DNA of 64,000 nt from an uncultured Aquimarina sp. (GTDB lineage Bacteria > Bacteroidota > Bacteroidia > Flavobacteriales > Flavobacteriaceae): the NCBI GenBank assembly GCA_947489195.1, contig CANLCT010000011.1, positions 1 through 64,000 on the forward strand. The letters are read 5' to 3'. Of the stretch, positions 25,079 through 33,024 are shown piece after piece. Below the pieces are notes generated by a model. It saw only the letters and a program-made list of their open reading frames with translations, was not told the origin of the DNA and searched no databases. The translations under genes were made by a program, and so were the position numbers. Position 1 is the stretch's first letter; every line of letters begins with the position of its first letter.

Positions 25079-25744
25079 ATGCATACACAAAATTTAGAGT
25101 ACAACACCGAGCGTGAACAGCTCGTTATTCCCGAATATGGACGCCACATTCAAAAAATGATTGATCATGCCATTGCCACAGAGGATAGGGAAGAGCGCAA
25201 TAAAGTTGCAAAAGCTATTATTGGTGTAATGGGTAATATGCAACCACATTTACGTGATGTTGCAGATTTTCAACACAAGCTATGGGATCAGTTGTTTATT
25301 ATTAGTAAATTTAGACTAGACGTTGATGCACCATATCCAGTATTAACACAGGAAGAATTAATGCAAAGGCCCGAACCTTTAGAATATCCTCAAAATCATC
25401 CTAAATATCGTTTTTACGGAAACAATATAATAAGAATGATCAATGTGGCTAATAGTTGGGAAGATGGAGATTTGAAAGAAGCATTGATTTTTACGATTGC
25501 AAATCACATGAAAAAATGTTTTTTAAATTGGAATAAAGATACCGTTGAAGATGATGTGATTTTTAAGCATTTATTTGAATTAAGTGATGGTCAAATAGAT
25601 CTACAAAACAGTGACGAAGATTTGTCAAATTCAATGAGTTTGATGAAGACTAAAAAGCGATATAGCAATAACAACAGCAACAATAACAACGGAAAAAAAT
25701 ATCGCTCCAATAATAACAATAATTACAAAAAAAGACGTAACTAA
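25079..25744 (+). CDS. DUF4290-domain protein with Asn/Lys-rich tail
   Basis: The 221-residue protein is of the DUF4290 family found in Bacteroidota. The conserved part (residues 1-180) contains YGRHIQKMIDHAIATEDREER and a central HPKYRFYGNNIIRMI segment. The tail from about 188 is low complexity (Asn/Lys/Arg) and basic, so it may bind nucleic acid. In many flavobacteria it sits immediately before murA, as it does here (27-bp gap), which indicates co-transcription. Confidence 0.85.
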   Translation: MHTQNLEYNTEREQLVIPEYGRHIQKMIDHAIATEDREERNKVAKAIIGVMGNMQPHLRDVADFQHKLWDQLFIISKFRLDVDAPYPVLTQEELMQRPEPLEYPQNHPKYRFYGNNIIRMINVANSWEDGDLKEALIFTIANHMKKCFLNWNKDTVEDDVIFKHLFELSDGQIDLQNSDEDLSNSMSLMKTKKRYSNNNSNNNNGKKYRSNNNNNYKKRRN

Positions 25745-25771
25745 TAATATAACAACAACTAACATATTTAC

Positions 25772-27085
25772 ATGGGAACATTTCAAATTGAAGGTGGACA
25801 TTCGCTTAAAGGGGAAATAACACCACAAGGAGCTAAAAATGAAGCATTGCAAATTTTGTGTGCCGTATTACTTACTCCAGAAAAAGTCATAATTGAAAAT
25901 ATTCCTGACATTAGAGATGTTAATAAGTTAATTACCATACTTGAGAATTTAGGAGTTAAAATTCAAAAGTTAGGAAAAGGTAAATATTCATTTCAAAGTG
26001 ATGATCTTAATCTAAAATATTTAGAAAGTGATCAATTTAAAAAAGAAGGTAGCGGAATTAGAGGTTCTATAATGATTGTTGGTCCGTTATTAGCTCGTTT
26101 TGGAAAAGGATATATTCCAACTCCAGGAGGGGATAAAATTGGTCGACGTCGTTTAGATACGCATTTTACAGGTTTTATAAGCCTTGGTGCAGAGTTTAAA
26201 TTCAATAAATCTGAGCGTTTTTATGGTGTTGAAGCACCAAATGGTTTAGTTGGTGCCGATATGTTACTTGATGAGGCTTCAGTTACGGGTACCGCAAATA
26301 TAGTAATGGCAGCAGTGCTGGCTAAGGGAAAGACGACTATTTATAATGCAGCTTGCGAACCTTATTTGCAACAATTGTGTAAAATGATGGTTGCAATGGG
26401 AGCAAATGTTCAAGGAATTGGTTCAAATTTGCTAACTATTGAAGGAGTAGAAAATTTAGGAGGTTGTAAACATCGAATTTTACCAGATATGATCGAAATT
26501 GGATCGTGGGTAGGTTTGGCAGCTATGACTAAAAGCGAACTAACCATAAAAAATGTAAGCTGGGAAAATTTAGGGCAAATTCCAAATACATTTAGAAAGT
26601 TAGGAATAACTATTGAAAAGAAAGGGGATGACATGTATGTCCCTGCTCATGTAAATGGATATCAGATTGATACATTTATAGATGGTTCTTTTATGACAAT
26701 TAGCGATGCACCATGGCCTGGTTTTACACCCGATTTATTGAGTATTATTCTAGTAGTAGCTACTCAGGCAAAAGGAGAAGTGCTTATTCATCAAAAAATG
26801 TTTGAAAGTCGATTGTTTTTTGTAGATAAATTGATTGACATGGGGGCTAAAATTATTTTATGTGATCCACACCGTGCAAATGTAATGGGACATAATTTTA
26901 AATCTTCATTAAAAGCAACAACAATGACTTCGCCCGATATTAGAGCAGGAATATCATTGTTAATTGCAGCTTTAAGTGCAAAGGGAACTTCTATAATTCA
27001 CAATATAGAACAAATTGATCGAGGTTACGAAGATATTGATGGTCGATTACGCGCTATTGGCGCAAAAATTATTCGAATAGATTAA
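25772..27085 (+). CDS. murA: UDP-N-acetylglucosamine 1-carboxyvinyltransferase
   Basis: The 437-residue enzyme transfers enolpyruvate from PEP to UDP-GlcNAc, the first committed step of peptidoglycan synthesis. Visible motifs are KNEALQ near the N-terminus (Lys 22 binds PEP), GDKIGRRRLDTHF and the C-terminal GYEDIDGRLRAIGA. The usual active-site Cys of the loop (Cys 115 in E. coli) is Asp 121 here (codon 26132-26134). This variant keeps activity in other bacteria and prevents alkylation by fosfomycin. It follows DUF4290. Confidence 0.96.
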   Translation: MGTFQIEGGHSLKGEITPQGAKNEALQILCAVLLTPEKVIIENIPDIRDVNKLITILENLGVKIQKLGKGKYSFQSDDLNLKYLESDQFKKEGSGIRGSIMIVGPLLARFGKGYIPTPGGDKIGRRRLDTHFTGFISLGAEFKFNKSERFYGVEAPNGLVGADMLLDEASVTGTANIVMAAVLAKGKTTIYNAACEPYLQQLCKMMVAMGANVQGIGSNLLTIEGVENLGGCKHRILPDMIEIGSWVGLAAMTKSELTIKNVSWENLGQIPNTFRKLGITIEKKGDDMYVPAHVNGYQIDTFIDGSFMTISDAPWPGFTPDLLSIILVVATQAKGEVLIHQKMFESRLFFVDKLIDMGAKIILCDPHRANVMGHNFKSSLKATTMTSPDIRAGISLLIAALSAKGTSIIHNIEQIDRGYEDIDGRLRAIGAKIIRID

Positions 27086-27547
27086 ACAGAAACTTTTTTG
27101 TAGATTAAATTAACTAGGGTTAACGTAGATTTATCAATGTATTTTTTCATACTTTTAAGGCTTCAAAAAATGTGATATTTCTTTTTTGGTGTGTTTTAGT
27201 GTTGTTTGATTTTTTTTTATTTGATAAACAGGTAATTGTGTTTTTTATACAATATAAAGTGATGAAAAATTAACATATTAAAATGAAAAAAAAATAATAC
27301 TTTTAGTCTCCTTTTAGGAGACTAGTGTTTTTTACATTGTTTTGATTGTATTTGGTTCCCGAAAATATCGTTTATAATTTATTTTGGAATCTTTTAATCC
27401 ATTATTACTGGGTTAATATTATGATGCTTTAGTTTAAATGTTTTTAAACTATACTTTTTTGTATGTTTTAAGGTATTATATACTAGGTATGATCATTAAA
27501 TTTTTTAAAAAATAAGGAAAGACTAAAATTAGGTAATTATATAATTA
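27086..27547. other. 462-bp AT-rich gap with two inverted repeats
   Basis: No gene is visible between murA and the dehydrogenase cluster. Two inverted repeats stand out: TAGTCTCCT-TTT-AGGAGACTA at 27304-27324 and AGTTTAAA-TGTT-TTTAAACT at 27431-27450. The first could terminate murA or bind a regulator. The second is AT-only and lies about 100 bp before the ATG at 27548. The rest shows nothing recognisable. Confidence 0.6.
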
Positions 27548-28564
27548 ATGAAAGCAAGTATTTACGAAGGGAATAAAACATTCTCTATAATAGAAAAGGA
27601 AATCGAAGCTCCTAAAGCGGGAGAAGTTCGTATAAAAGTAGCTTACAGTGGAGTTTGCGGTACCGATGTGCATATTTATCATGGTATGATGGATAAGCGT
27701 GTAAGTGCACCATTAACAATTGGACATGAAATGTCTGGTACTATTGATGCTATTGGAGAAGGTGTTACAGGATATGCAGAAGGAGAAAAAGTAGTTGTTC
27801 GTCCATTGGATGATCGAGGAGCAAAAGCTTCTGATAAAGGTTTTAATCACGTATGTGAAGAGCTGAAGTTTATTGGAATTGATAGTCCAGGTTCAATGCA
27901 ACAGTATTGGAATGTTCCTGCTTTTACATTACATAAATTAAAAGAGGAAACGGATTTAAAATTAGCAGCACTTATTGAACCATTATCTGTAGCAGCACAT
28001 GATGTACGTTTAAGTGAACTTACAAAAGGAGAAACAGCTGTTGTTTTAGGAGGTGGACCAATTGGTTTATTAGTCGCTATGGTAGCAAAAGATGCTGGAG
28101 CAAATGTGATTATTTCTGAAGTAAATGAAAATCGTATAGCTAAAGCTAAGGAATTAGGTTTTGATGCTGTTAATCCTATTAAAGTAGACTTGGTTTCTTA
28201 TGTAAGAGAACAAACTGAAGGTCGCTTAGCGGATGTAGTTTTTGAAGTTGCGGGAGTACAACCAGCGTTGGATATTATGACTGAAGTTGCTGGTATTAGA
28301 GGACGTATCCTTATGGTAGCTATACACGGTGAAAAGAAACCTGTTGATTTATTTAAATTCTTTTGGAAAGAATTAAAATTAATTGGGGCACGTGTTTATG
28401 AAAAAGAAGATTATGAAAAAGCAATTTCATTAATCACAACTAACGAATTACCATTCGAAGAAATGATTACTGATGTACAGCCTTTATCTAATATTCAACA
28501 AGTATTTGAAAATATTGATAATAACCCAGACGGTATGAAAGTTCTTATGGACTGTCAAGCATAA
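27548..28564 (+). CDS. Zn-type (MDR) alcohol/sugar-acid dehydrogenase
   Basis: The 338-residue medium-chain dehydrogenase has a catalytic zinc site in VCGTDVHIYHG and GHEMSG, and the NAD(P) loop GGGPIGLL in a Rossmann domain. The structural-zinc lobe with its four cysteines is absent; the region reads RPLDDRGAKASDKGFNHVC instead. It probably oxidises a sugar- or deoxysugar-derived alcohol. It heads the cluster with a KduD-like SDR and two AldA-like enzymes, but a terminator separates it from the SDR gene. The substrate is not determined. Confidence 0.88.
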   Translation: MKASIYEGNKTFSIIEKEIEAPKAGEVRIKVAYSGVCGTDVHIYHGMMDKRVSAPLTIGHEMSGTIDAIGEGVTGYAEGEKVVVRPLDDRGAKASDKGFNHVCEELKFIGIDSPGSMQQYWNVPAFTLHKLKEETDLKLAALIEPLSVAAHDVRLSELTKGETAVVLGGGPIGLLVAMVAKDAGANVIISEVNENRIAKAKELGFDAVNPIKVDLVSYVREQTEGRLADVVFEVAGVQPALDIMTEVAGIRGRILMVAIHGEKKPVDLFKFFWKELKLIGARVYEKEDYEKAISLITTNELPFEEMITDVQPLSNIQQVFENIDNNPDGMKVLMDCQA

Positions 28565-28574
28565 AAAAATGAAT

Positions 28575-28609
28575 AAAAAGTATTAGCATTAAATGTGCTA
28601 ATACTTTTT
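28575..28609 (+). terminator. Terminator after the MDR dehydrogenase gene
   Basis: Arms AAAAAGTATTAGCA (28575-28588) and its complement (28596-28609) surround a 7-base loop and end in a T-run. It lies 11 bp after the stop codon. Confidence 0.9.
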
Positions 28610-28705
28610 GTTTCTTAATAAATTGAATAAACAAACTAAAATAAGCAAGTTTACAGTAATTAACACTTATAATCAGGATTGCTGTAAATGTTAAACTAAA
28701 TTGTA

Positions 28706-29476
28706 ATGAGTATATTAAATAGTTTTAGTTTACAAGGGAAAGTAGCGGTTGTTACTGGATGTAAACGAGGAATTGGGAAAGGAATGGCTATAGCTTTAGC
28801 TGAAGCAGGAGCAGATATTATCGGTGTTTCGGCTTCATTAGAGTTAGAAGGAAGTGCCATTGAAAAAGAAGTAACAGCATTAGGTAGAAAATTTACTGCT
28901 TACCAATGTGATTTTTCAGATAGAAAAGCACTTTATACTTTTATTAAAGCTGTAAAAGCAGATCATTCTCAAATTGATATTTTGGTGAATAATGCAGGAA
29001 CTATTTTAAGAACTCCAGCAGCTGAACATCCAGATGAAATGTGGGATAAAGTAATTGAAGTAAACCAAAATGCACAATTTATTTTAACACGTGAGTTAGG
29101 TAAAGATATGATTGAGCGTGGTTCAGGTAAAATTGTATTTACGGCGTCATTATTAACATATCAAGGAGGTATTACTGTACCAGGTTATGCAGCAAGTAAA
29201 GGAGCAATTGGTCAAATGATTATGGCTTTTGCTAATGAGTGGGCTGGTAAAGGAGTTAATGTAAATGGAATTGCACCAGGTTACATAGCAACTGATAATA
29301 CTGAAGCTTTACGTAACAATCCAGAGCGTGCCGATTCTATTTTAGCACGTATTCCTGCAGGTCGTTGGGGAGAGCCAACTGATTTTGCTGGACCAGTAGT
29401 GTTCTTGTGTTCAAAAGCATCTGATTACATGCACGGTTCTATTACTTTAGTAGACGGTGGATGGATGGGTAGATAA
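28706..29476 (+). CDS. KduD-like short-chain dehydrogenase
   Basis: The 256-residue SDR has the cofactor loop TGCKRGIGKG (about 18-27), NNAG near residue 96, the catalytic Ser in TASLLTYQGG, and Tyr-x-x-x-Lys in GYAASKGAI. The close pattern match to KduD (FSLQGKVAVVTGC, APGYIATDNTEALR, RIPAGRWGEP, VDGGWMGR) suggests a 2-keto-3-deoxy-sugar-acid dehydrogenase. The C-4 or C-5 position and the sugar are open. It precedes the first aldehyde dehydrogenase by 40 bp, likely in one operon. Confidence 0.85.
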   Translation: MSILNSFSLQGKVAVVTGCKRGIGKGMAIALAEAGADIIGVSASLELEGSAIEKEVTALGRKFTAYQCDFSDRKALYTFIKAVKADHSQIDILVNNAGTILRTPAAEHPDEMWDKVIEVNQNAQFILTRELGKDMIERGSGKIVFTASLLTYQGGITVPGYAASKGAIGQMIMAFANEWAGKGVNVNGIAPGYIATDNTEALRNNPERADSILARIPAGRWGEPTDFAGPVVFLCSKASDYMHGSITLVDGGWMGR

Positions 29477-29516
29477 CCCAAAATAACTTTTTATAACGTA
29501 TTAAAATTTTTATTGT

Positions 29517-30962
29517 ATGTCAGCAAAAAAATATCAATTATTTATAGGCGGTGAATGGGTAGATTCTACTACTGGTAAAACAGCCGAAATTACAAGTCCT
29601 ATTGACGAGAGTGTTGTTGGTGAAGTAGCTATGGGAGTTGAAGAAGATGCAAATATAGCATTAGAAGCAGCAGAAAAAGCTCAAAAAGAATGGAAAAAAG
29701 TTCCAGCAAGGAAGCGTGCTGAATTAATGAGAAAGTTTGCTGCTGAAATTAGAGCAAACAAGGCGTATTTAGCAGATCTATTGACTAGAGAGCAAGGTAA
29801 AATTATCTCTTTAGCAGAAATCGAAGTTGAAGTTACTGCTACTTTTATTGAATACGCTTGCGACTGGGCACGTCATATTGAAGGTGATATTTTACCTTCA
29901 GATAATGAAAATGAACATATTTATATTCATAAAATTCCAAGAGGAGTAGTAGTAGCAATTACAGCGTGGAATTTCCCTCTTGCTTTGGCAGGAAGAAAAT
30001 TAGGACCTGCTTTAGTAGCGGGTAATGCAGTAGTTATTAAGCCAACTCAAGAAACTCCTTTGGCAACATTAGAGTTAGGTTTCCTTGCAGAAAAAGTAGG
30101 GCTTCCTAAAGGTTTATTAAACGTAGTTACAGGTTCAGGTAGAGTATTAGGAAATGCTTTAGTTGAAAATCCAATTACTAAAATGGTTACCATGACAGGT
30201 AGTACACCTGCAGGACAATCTATTTTTAAAGCTGCTGCTAAAAATTTAACTCACGTTCAGTTAGAGTTAGGTGGTAAAGCACCAAGTATTGTTTTTGCTG
30301 ATGCAGATATTGATAATGCAGTTGATGCAACATTCAATTCTCGTTTTGATAACTGTGGACAAGTATGTACTTGTAATGAGCGCATGTATGTTCATGAGGA
30401 TATTTACGATGTATTTATGGAGAAATTCATGGATAAAGTAAAAAGCTTTAAAGTAGGTAATCCATTGAATAGAGATACTCAAATGGGACCTAAAGTAAAT
30501 GCTAACGAGTTGAAAAACATGGAGCATTTAGTAAAAGTAAGTTTAGAAGAAGGAGCAACTTTAGCACATGGAGGTAAACGACCAGAAGGAGCTGAATTTG
30601 AAAAAGGACACTGGTTTGAGCCAACAGTTTTAACTGATGTAACTCAAGATATGACTATTGTTCATGAAGAATCTTTTGGACCTATTTTACCAGTGATTAA
30701 GTTTACAGACTTTGATCAAGTAATTGGTTATGCTAACGATTGTGAGTATGGTTTAGCAGCAATGGTATTTACTAAAGATATGGCTACAATTTTGCGTTGT
30801 AATGACGAGCTTGAGTGTGGCGAAATATATGTAAATAGAGGTCATGGAGAGCAACATCAAGGTTTCCATAATGGATACAAATTGAGTGGTTCTGGTGGTG
30901 AAGATGGTAAATATGGTTTCGAACAATATTTAGAAAAGAAAACTTTCTATGTAAAGTATTAA
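29517..30962 (+). CDS. AldA-like NAD-dependent aldehyde dehydrogenase, copy 1
   Basis: The 481-residue ALDH has the NAD-binding GSTPAGQ, the catalytic Glu in LELGGKAPS and the catalytic Cys in NCGQVCTCNERMYVHE. The end motif EIYVNRGHGEQHQGFHNGYKLSGSGG is split by the Arg/His pattern of lactaldehyde dehydrogenase (AldA), and length equals E. coli AldA. It may oxidise L-lactaldehyde from 6-deoxy-sugars or a related aldehyde. Its tandem paralogue at 31199 is the same length and shares a 119-bp identical DNA tract (29886-30004). Confidence 0.88.
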   Translation: MSAKKYQLFIGGEWVDSTTGKTAEITSPIDESVVGEVAMGVEEDANIALEAAEKAQKEWKKVPARKRAELMRKFAAEIRANKAYLADLLTREQGKIISLAEIEVEVTATFIEYACDWARHIEGDILPSDNENEHIYIHKIPRGVVVAITAWNFPLALAGRKLGPALVAGNAVVIKPTQETPLATLELGFLAEKVGLPKGLLNVVTGSGRVLGNALVENPITKMVTMTGSTPAGQSIFKAAAKNLTHVQLELGGKAPSIVFADADIDNAVDATFNSRFDNCGQVCTCNERMYVHEDIYDVFMEKFMDKVKSFKVGNPLNRDTQMGPKVNANELKNMEHLVKVSLEEGATLAHGGKRPEGAEFEKGHWFEPTVLTDVTQDMTIVHEESFGPILPVIKFTDFDQVIGYANDCEYGLAAMVFTKDMATILRCNDELECGEIYVNRGHGEQHQGFHNGYKLSGSGGEDGKYGFEQYLEKKTFYVKY

Positions 30963-31007
30963 TCCATACATTTTAATTTTTTTGATTAAATCAATCAAAT
31001 GATATAT

Positions 31008-31040
31008 AAAACCTGTAAGATAGCTAATCTTACAGGTTTT
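31008..31040 (+). terminator. Terminator between the two aldehyde dehydrogenase genes
   Basis: Perfect 14-bp arms (31008-31021 and 31027-31040, core AACCTGTAAGAT) with a 5-base loop end in Ts. The second aldehyde dehydrogenase therefore probably has its own promoter. Confidence 0.9.
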
Positions 31041-31198
31041 GTTTTGTAGTATATAACTCTAGTTTATTATATTGGGTGCAAGTTTGCAGGATAGTAAAAT
31101 AATACTAGTTTTATCAGAGTCATATTGAGTGATGAATGAGATAAATTAGACAAGGAGATAATCCTTAATAGAATTTTAAACGTACCAAAAAGCATATT

Positions 31199-32644
31199 AT
31201 GTCATTAAAAGAATATAAGTTATTTATTGATGGAGAGTGGGTAAAATCAACCACTGGTGAAACTTTAGAAATTATTAGTCCTATTGACGAAAGTGTTGTG
31301 GCTACTATAGAAATGGGAGGCGAAGCAGATGCTGAAATTGCTTTAAAAGTAGCAGAAAAAGCGCAGAAGGAATGGAAAAAAGTTCCGGCAAGGAAAAGAG
31401 CAGAGTTATTGAGGAAGCTAGCTGCTGAAATTAGAGCAAATAAGCCTTATTTATCTGAATTGTTAACCAGAGAACAAGGAAAACTTATATCTGTTGCTGA
31501 AGTTGAAGTGGATGTGTGTGCTTCTTTTATAGATTATGCTTGTGATTGGGCACGCCATATTGAAGGAGATATTTTACCTTCAGATAATGAAAATGAACAT
31601 ATTTATATTCATAAAATTCCAAGAGGAGTAGTAGTAGCAATTACAGCGTGGAATTTCCCTCTTGCTTTGGCAGGAAGAAAATTAGGGCCAGCTTTAGTCG
31701 CAGGAAATGCTGTCGTAATTAAACCTACAGAAGAAACTCCTTTAGCTACTTTAGAATTAGGTTATTTGGCAGAAAAAGTAGGAATTCCTAAAGGAATTTT
31801 AAACATTGTAACTGGAACAGGTCGAGTACTTGGTAATGCATTAGTTAAAAATCCAATTACAAAAATGGTAACCATGACAGGGAGTACCCCTGCAGGGCAA
31901 GCTATTTTTAGAGCAGCAGCAGATAATTTAACACATGTACAATTAGAATTGGGCGGTAAAGCGCCTAGTATAGTGTTTGCAGATGCCGACTTGGATATAG
32001 CTGCTGAAGCAACATTCCAATCTCGTTTTGATAATTGTGGACAAGTATGTACTTGTAATGAGCGTATGTATGTTCATGAGGATATCTACGATGCATTTAT
32101 GGAAAAATTTATGCAAAAGGTAAGAAATCTAAAAGTAGGTAATCCTCTAGATAGAAGTTCTCAAATGGGGCCAAAAGTGAATGCTAATGAATTCAAAAAT
32201 ATGGAGGATTTAGTAAAGGTAAGTTTAGAAGAAGGAGCAACTTTAGCACATGGAGGTAAACGACCAGATGGAGCTGAGTTTGAAAAAGGTTTTTGGTTTG
32301 AACCTACTGTTTTTACTGATGTAACTCAAGAAATGACTGTTGTTCATAAAGAAGCATTTGGTCCTATTTTACCAGTTATTAAGTTTAATGATTTTGACCA
32401 AGTAATTGAATATGCGAATGATTCCGAATATGGGTTAACGGCAATGATATTTACTAAGGATATGCAAACTATGATGCGTTGTAATGATGCGCTGGAGTGT
32501 GGTGAAATTTATGTAAATAGAGGGCATGGAGAGCAACATCAAGGTTTTCATAATGGCTATAAATTAAGTGGATCAGGTGGTGAAGATGGTAAATATGGTT
32601 TTGAACAATATTTAGAAAAGAAAACTTTTTATATGAAGTATTAA
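31199..32644 (+). CDS. AldA-like aldehyde dehydrogenase, copy 2
   Basis: The 481-residue paralogue of the preceding gene has the same catalytic Cys (NCGQVCTCNERM), Glu (LELGGKAPS) and AldA-type C-terminus (NRGHGEQHQGFHNGYKL). Substitutions cluster in the N-terminal 100 residues (for example VDVCASFIDYACDW) and near 380-430, while blocks elsewhere are DNA-identical to copy 1. Either the two enzymes process different aldehydes of one pathway or they are dosage copies. It is separated from copy 1 by a terminator and followed by the second TonB receptor. Confidence 0.88.
   Translation: MSLKEYKLFIDGEWVKSTTGETLEIISPIDESVVATIEMGGEADAEIALKVAEKAQKEWKKVPARKRAELLRKLAAEIRANKPYLSELLTREQGKLISVAEVEVDVCASFIDYACDWARHIEGDILPSDNENEHIYIHKIPRGVVVAITAWNFPLALAGRKLGPALVAGNAVVIKPTEETPLATLELGYLAEKVGIPKGILNIVTGTGRVLGNALVKNPITKMVTMTGSTPAGQAIFRAAADNLTHVQLELGGKAPSIVFADADLDIAAEATFQSRFDNCGQVCTCNERMYVHEDIYDAFMEKFMQKVRNLKVGNPLDRSSQMGPKVNANEFKNMEDLVKVSLEEGATLAHGGKRPDGAEFEKGFWFEPTVFTDVTQEMTVVHKEAFGPILPVIKFNDFDQVIEYANDSEYGLTAMIFTKDMQTMMRCNDALECGEIYVNRGHGEQHQGFHNGYKLSGSGGEDGKYGFEQYLEKKTFYMKY
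31568..31686 (+). repeat. 119-bp tract identical to 29886-30004
   Basis: The two aldehyde dehydrogenase genes are identical over 119 consecutive bases here, including all third positions, and diverge at synonymous sites immediately on both sides. A second 50-bp identical tract pairs 30537-30586 with 32219-32268. The pattern suggests gene conversion. Confidence 0.85.
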
Positions 32645-33024
32645 TTTTGAGAAAAAGTTTTAAAGATTTTTAATAATTATTTAAGAACCTGTTAGTTTAA
32701 AAACCTTTCAGGTTTTTTTTGTGCTTTTAAAGTAAGGTTTTCTAATTTTATACGTTTAACTTAAAAACCTGTTTTATGTATTAAAACTTGGTTTTGAGGC
32801 TATGATATAATAAATACTAGAATTTTTTTAATTTAAGCATAGTATCGTTATGATTAAATTAAAAATACAGTTTACAATAGCATTTGCAGTAGATCATAGA
32901 CGGAATAGATTTTATAATGCATAAAACGAGTTAAACAATATAGTATTTTTGTCAAATCAATCCTGGGGAATCAATTTCAGAAAAAGGATCAAAAATTATT
33001 CTGTCTTTCGTATAATTATTTTCC
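32645..33024. other. 380-bp gap with weak terminator and -7-like element
   Basis: No gene is seen. AAAAACCT-TTC-AGGTTTTTTT at 32699-32719 may terminate the upstream gene. TATTTTTG at 32944-32951 fits TAnnTTTG and could start the transcript of the receptor at 33025, but no convincing -33 box is at the usual distance. Nothing else is recognised. Confidence 0.5.

Noticed and set aside
27086..27547. Possible small RNA or riboswitch before the dehydrogenase cluster
   Set aside because: Only two short inverted repeats are visible; no known RNA motif or conserved core could be recognised.
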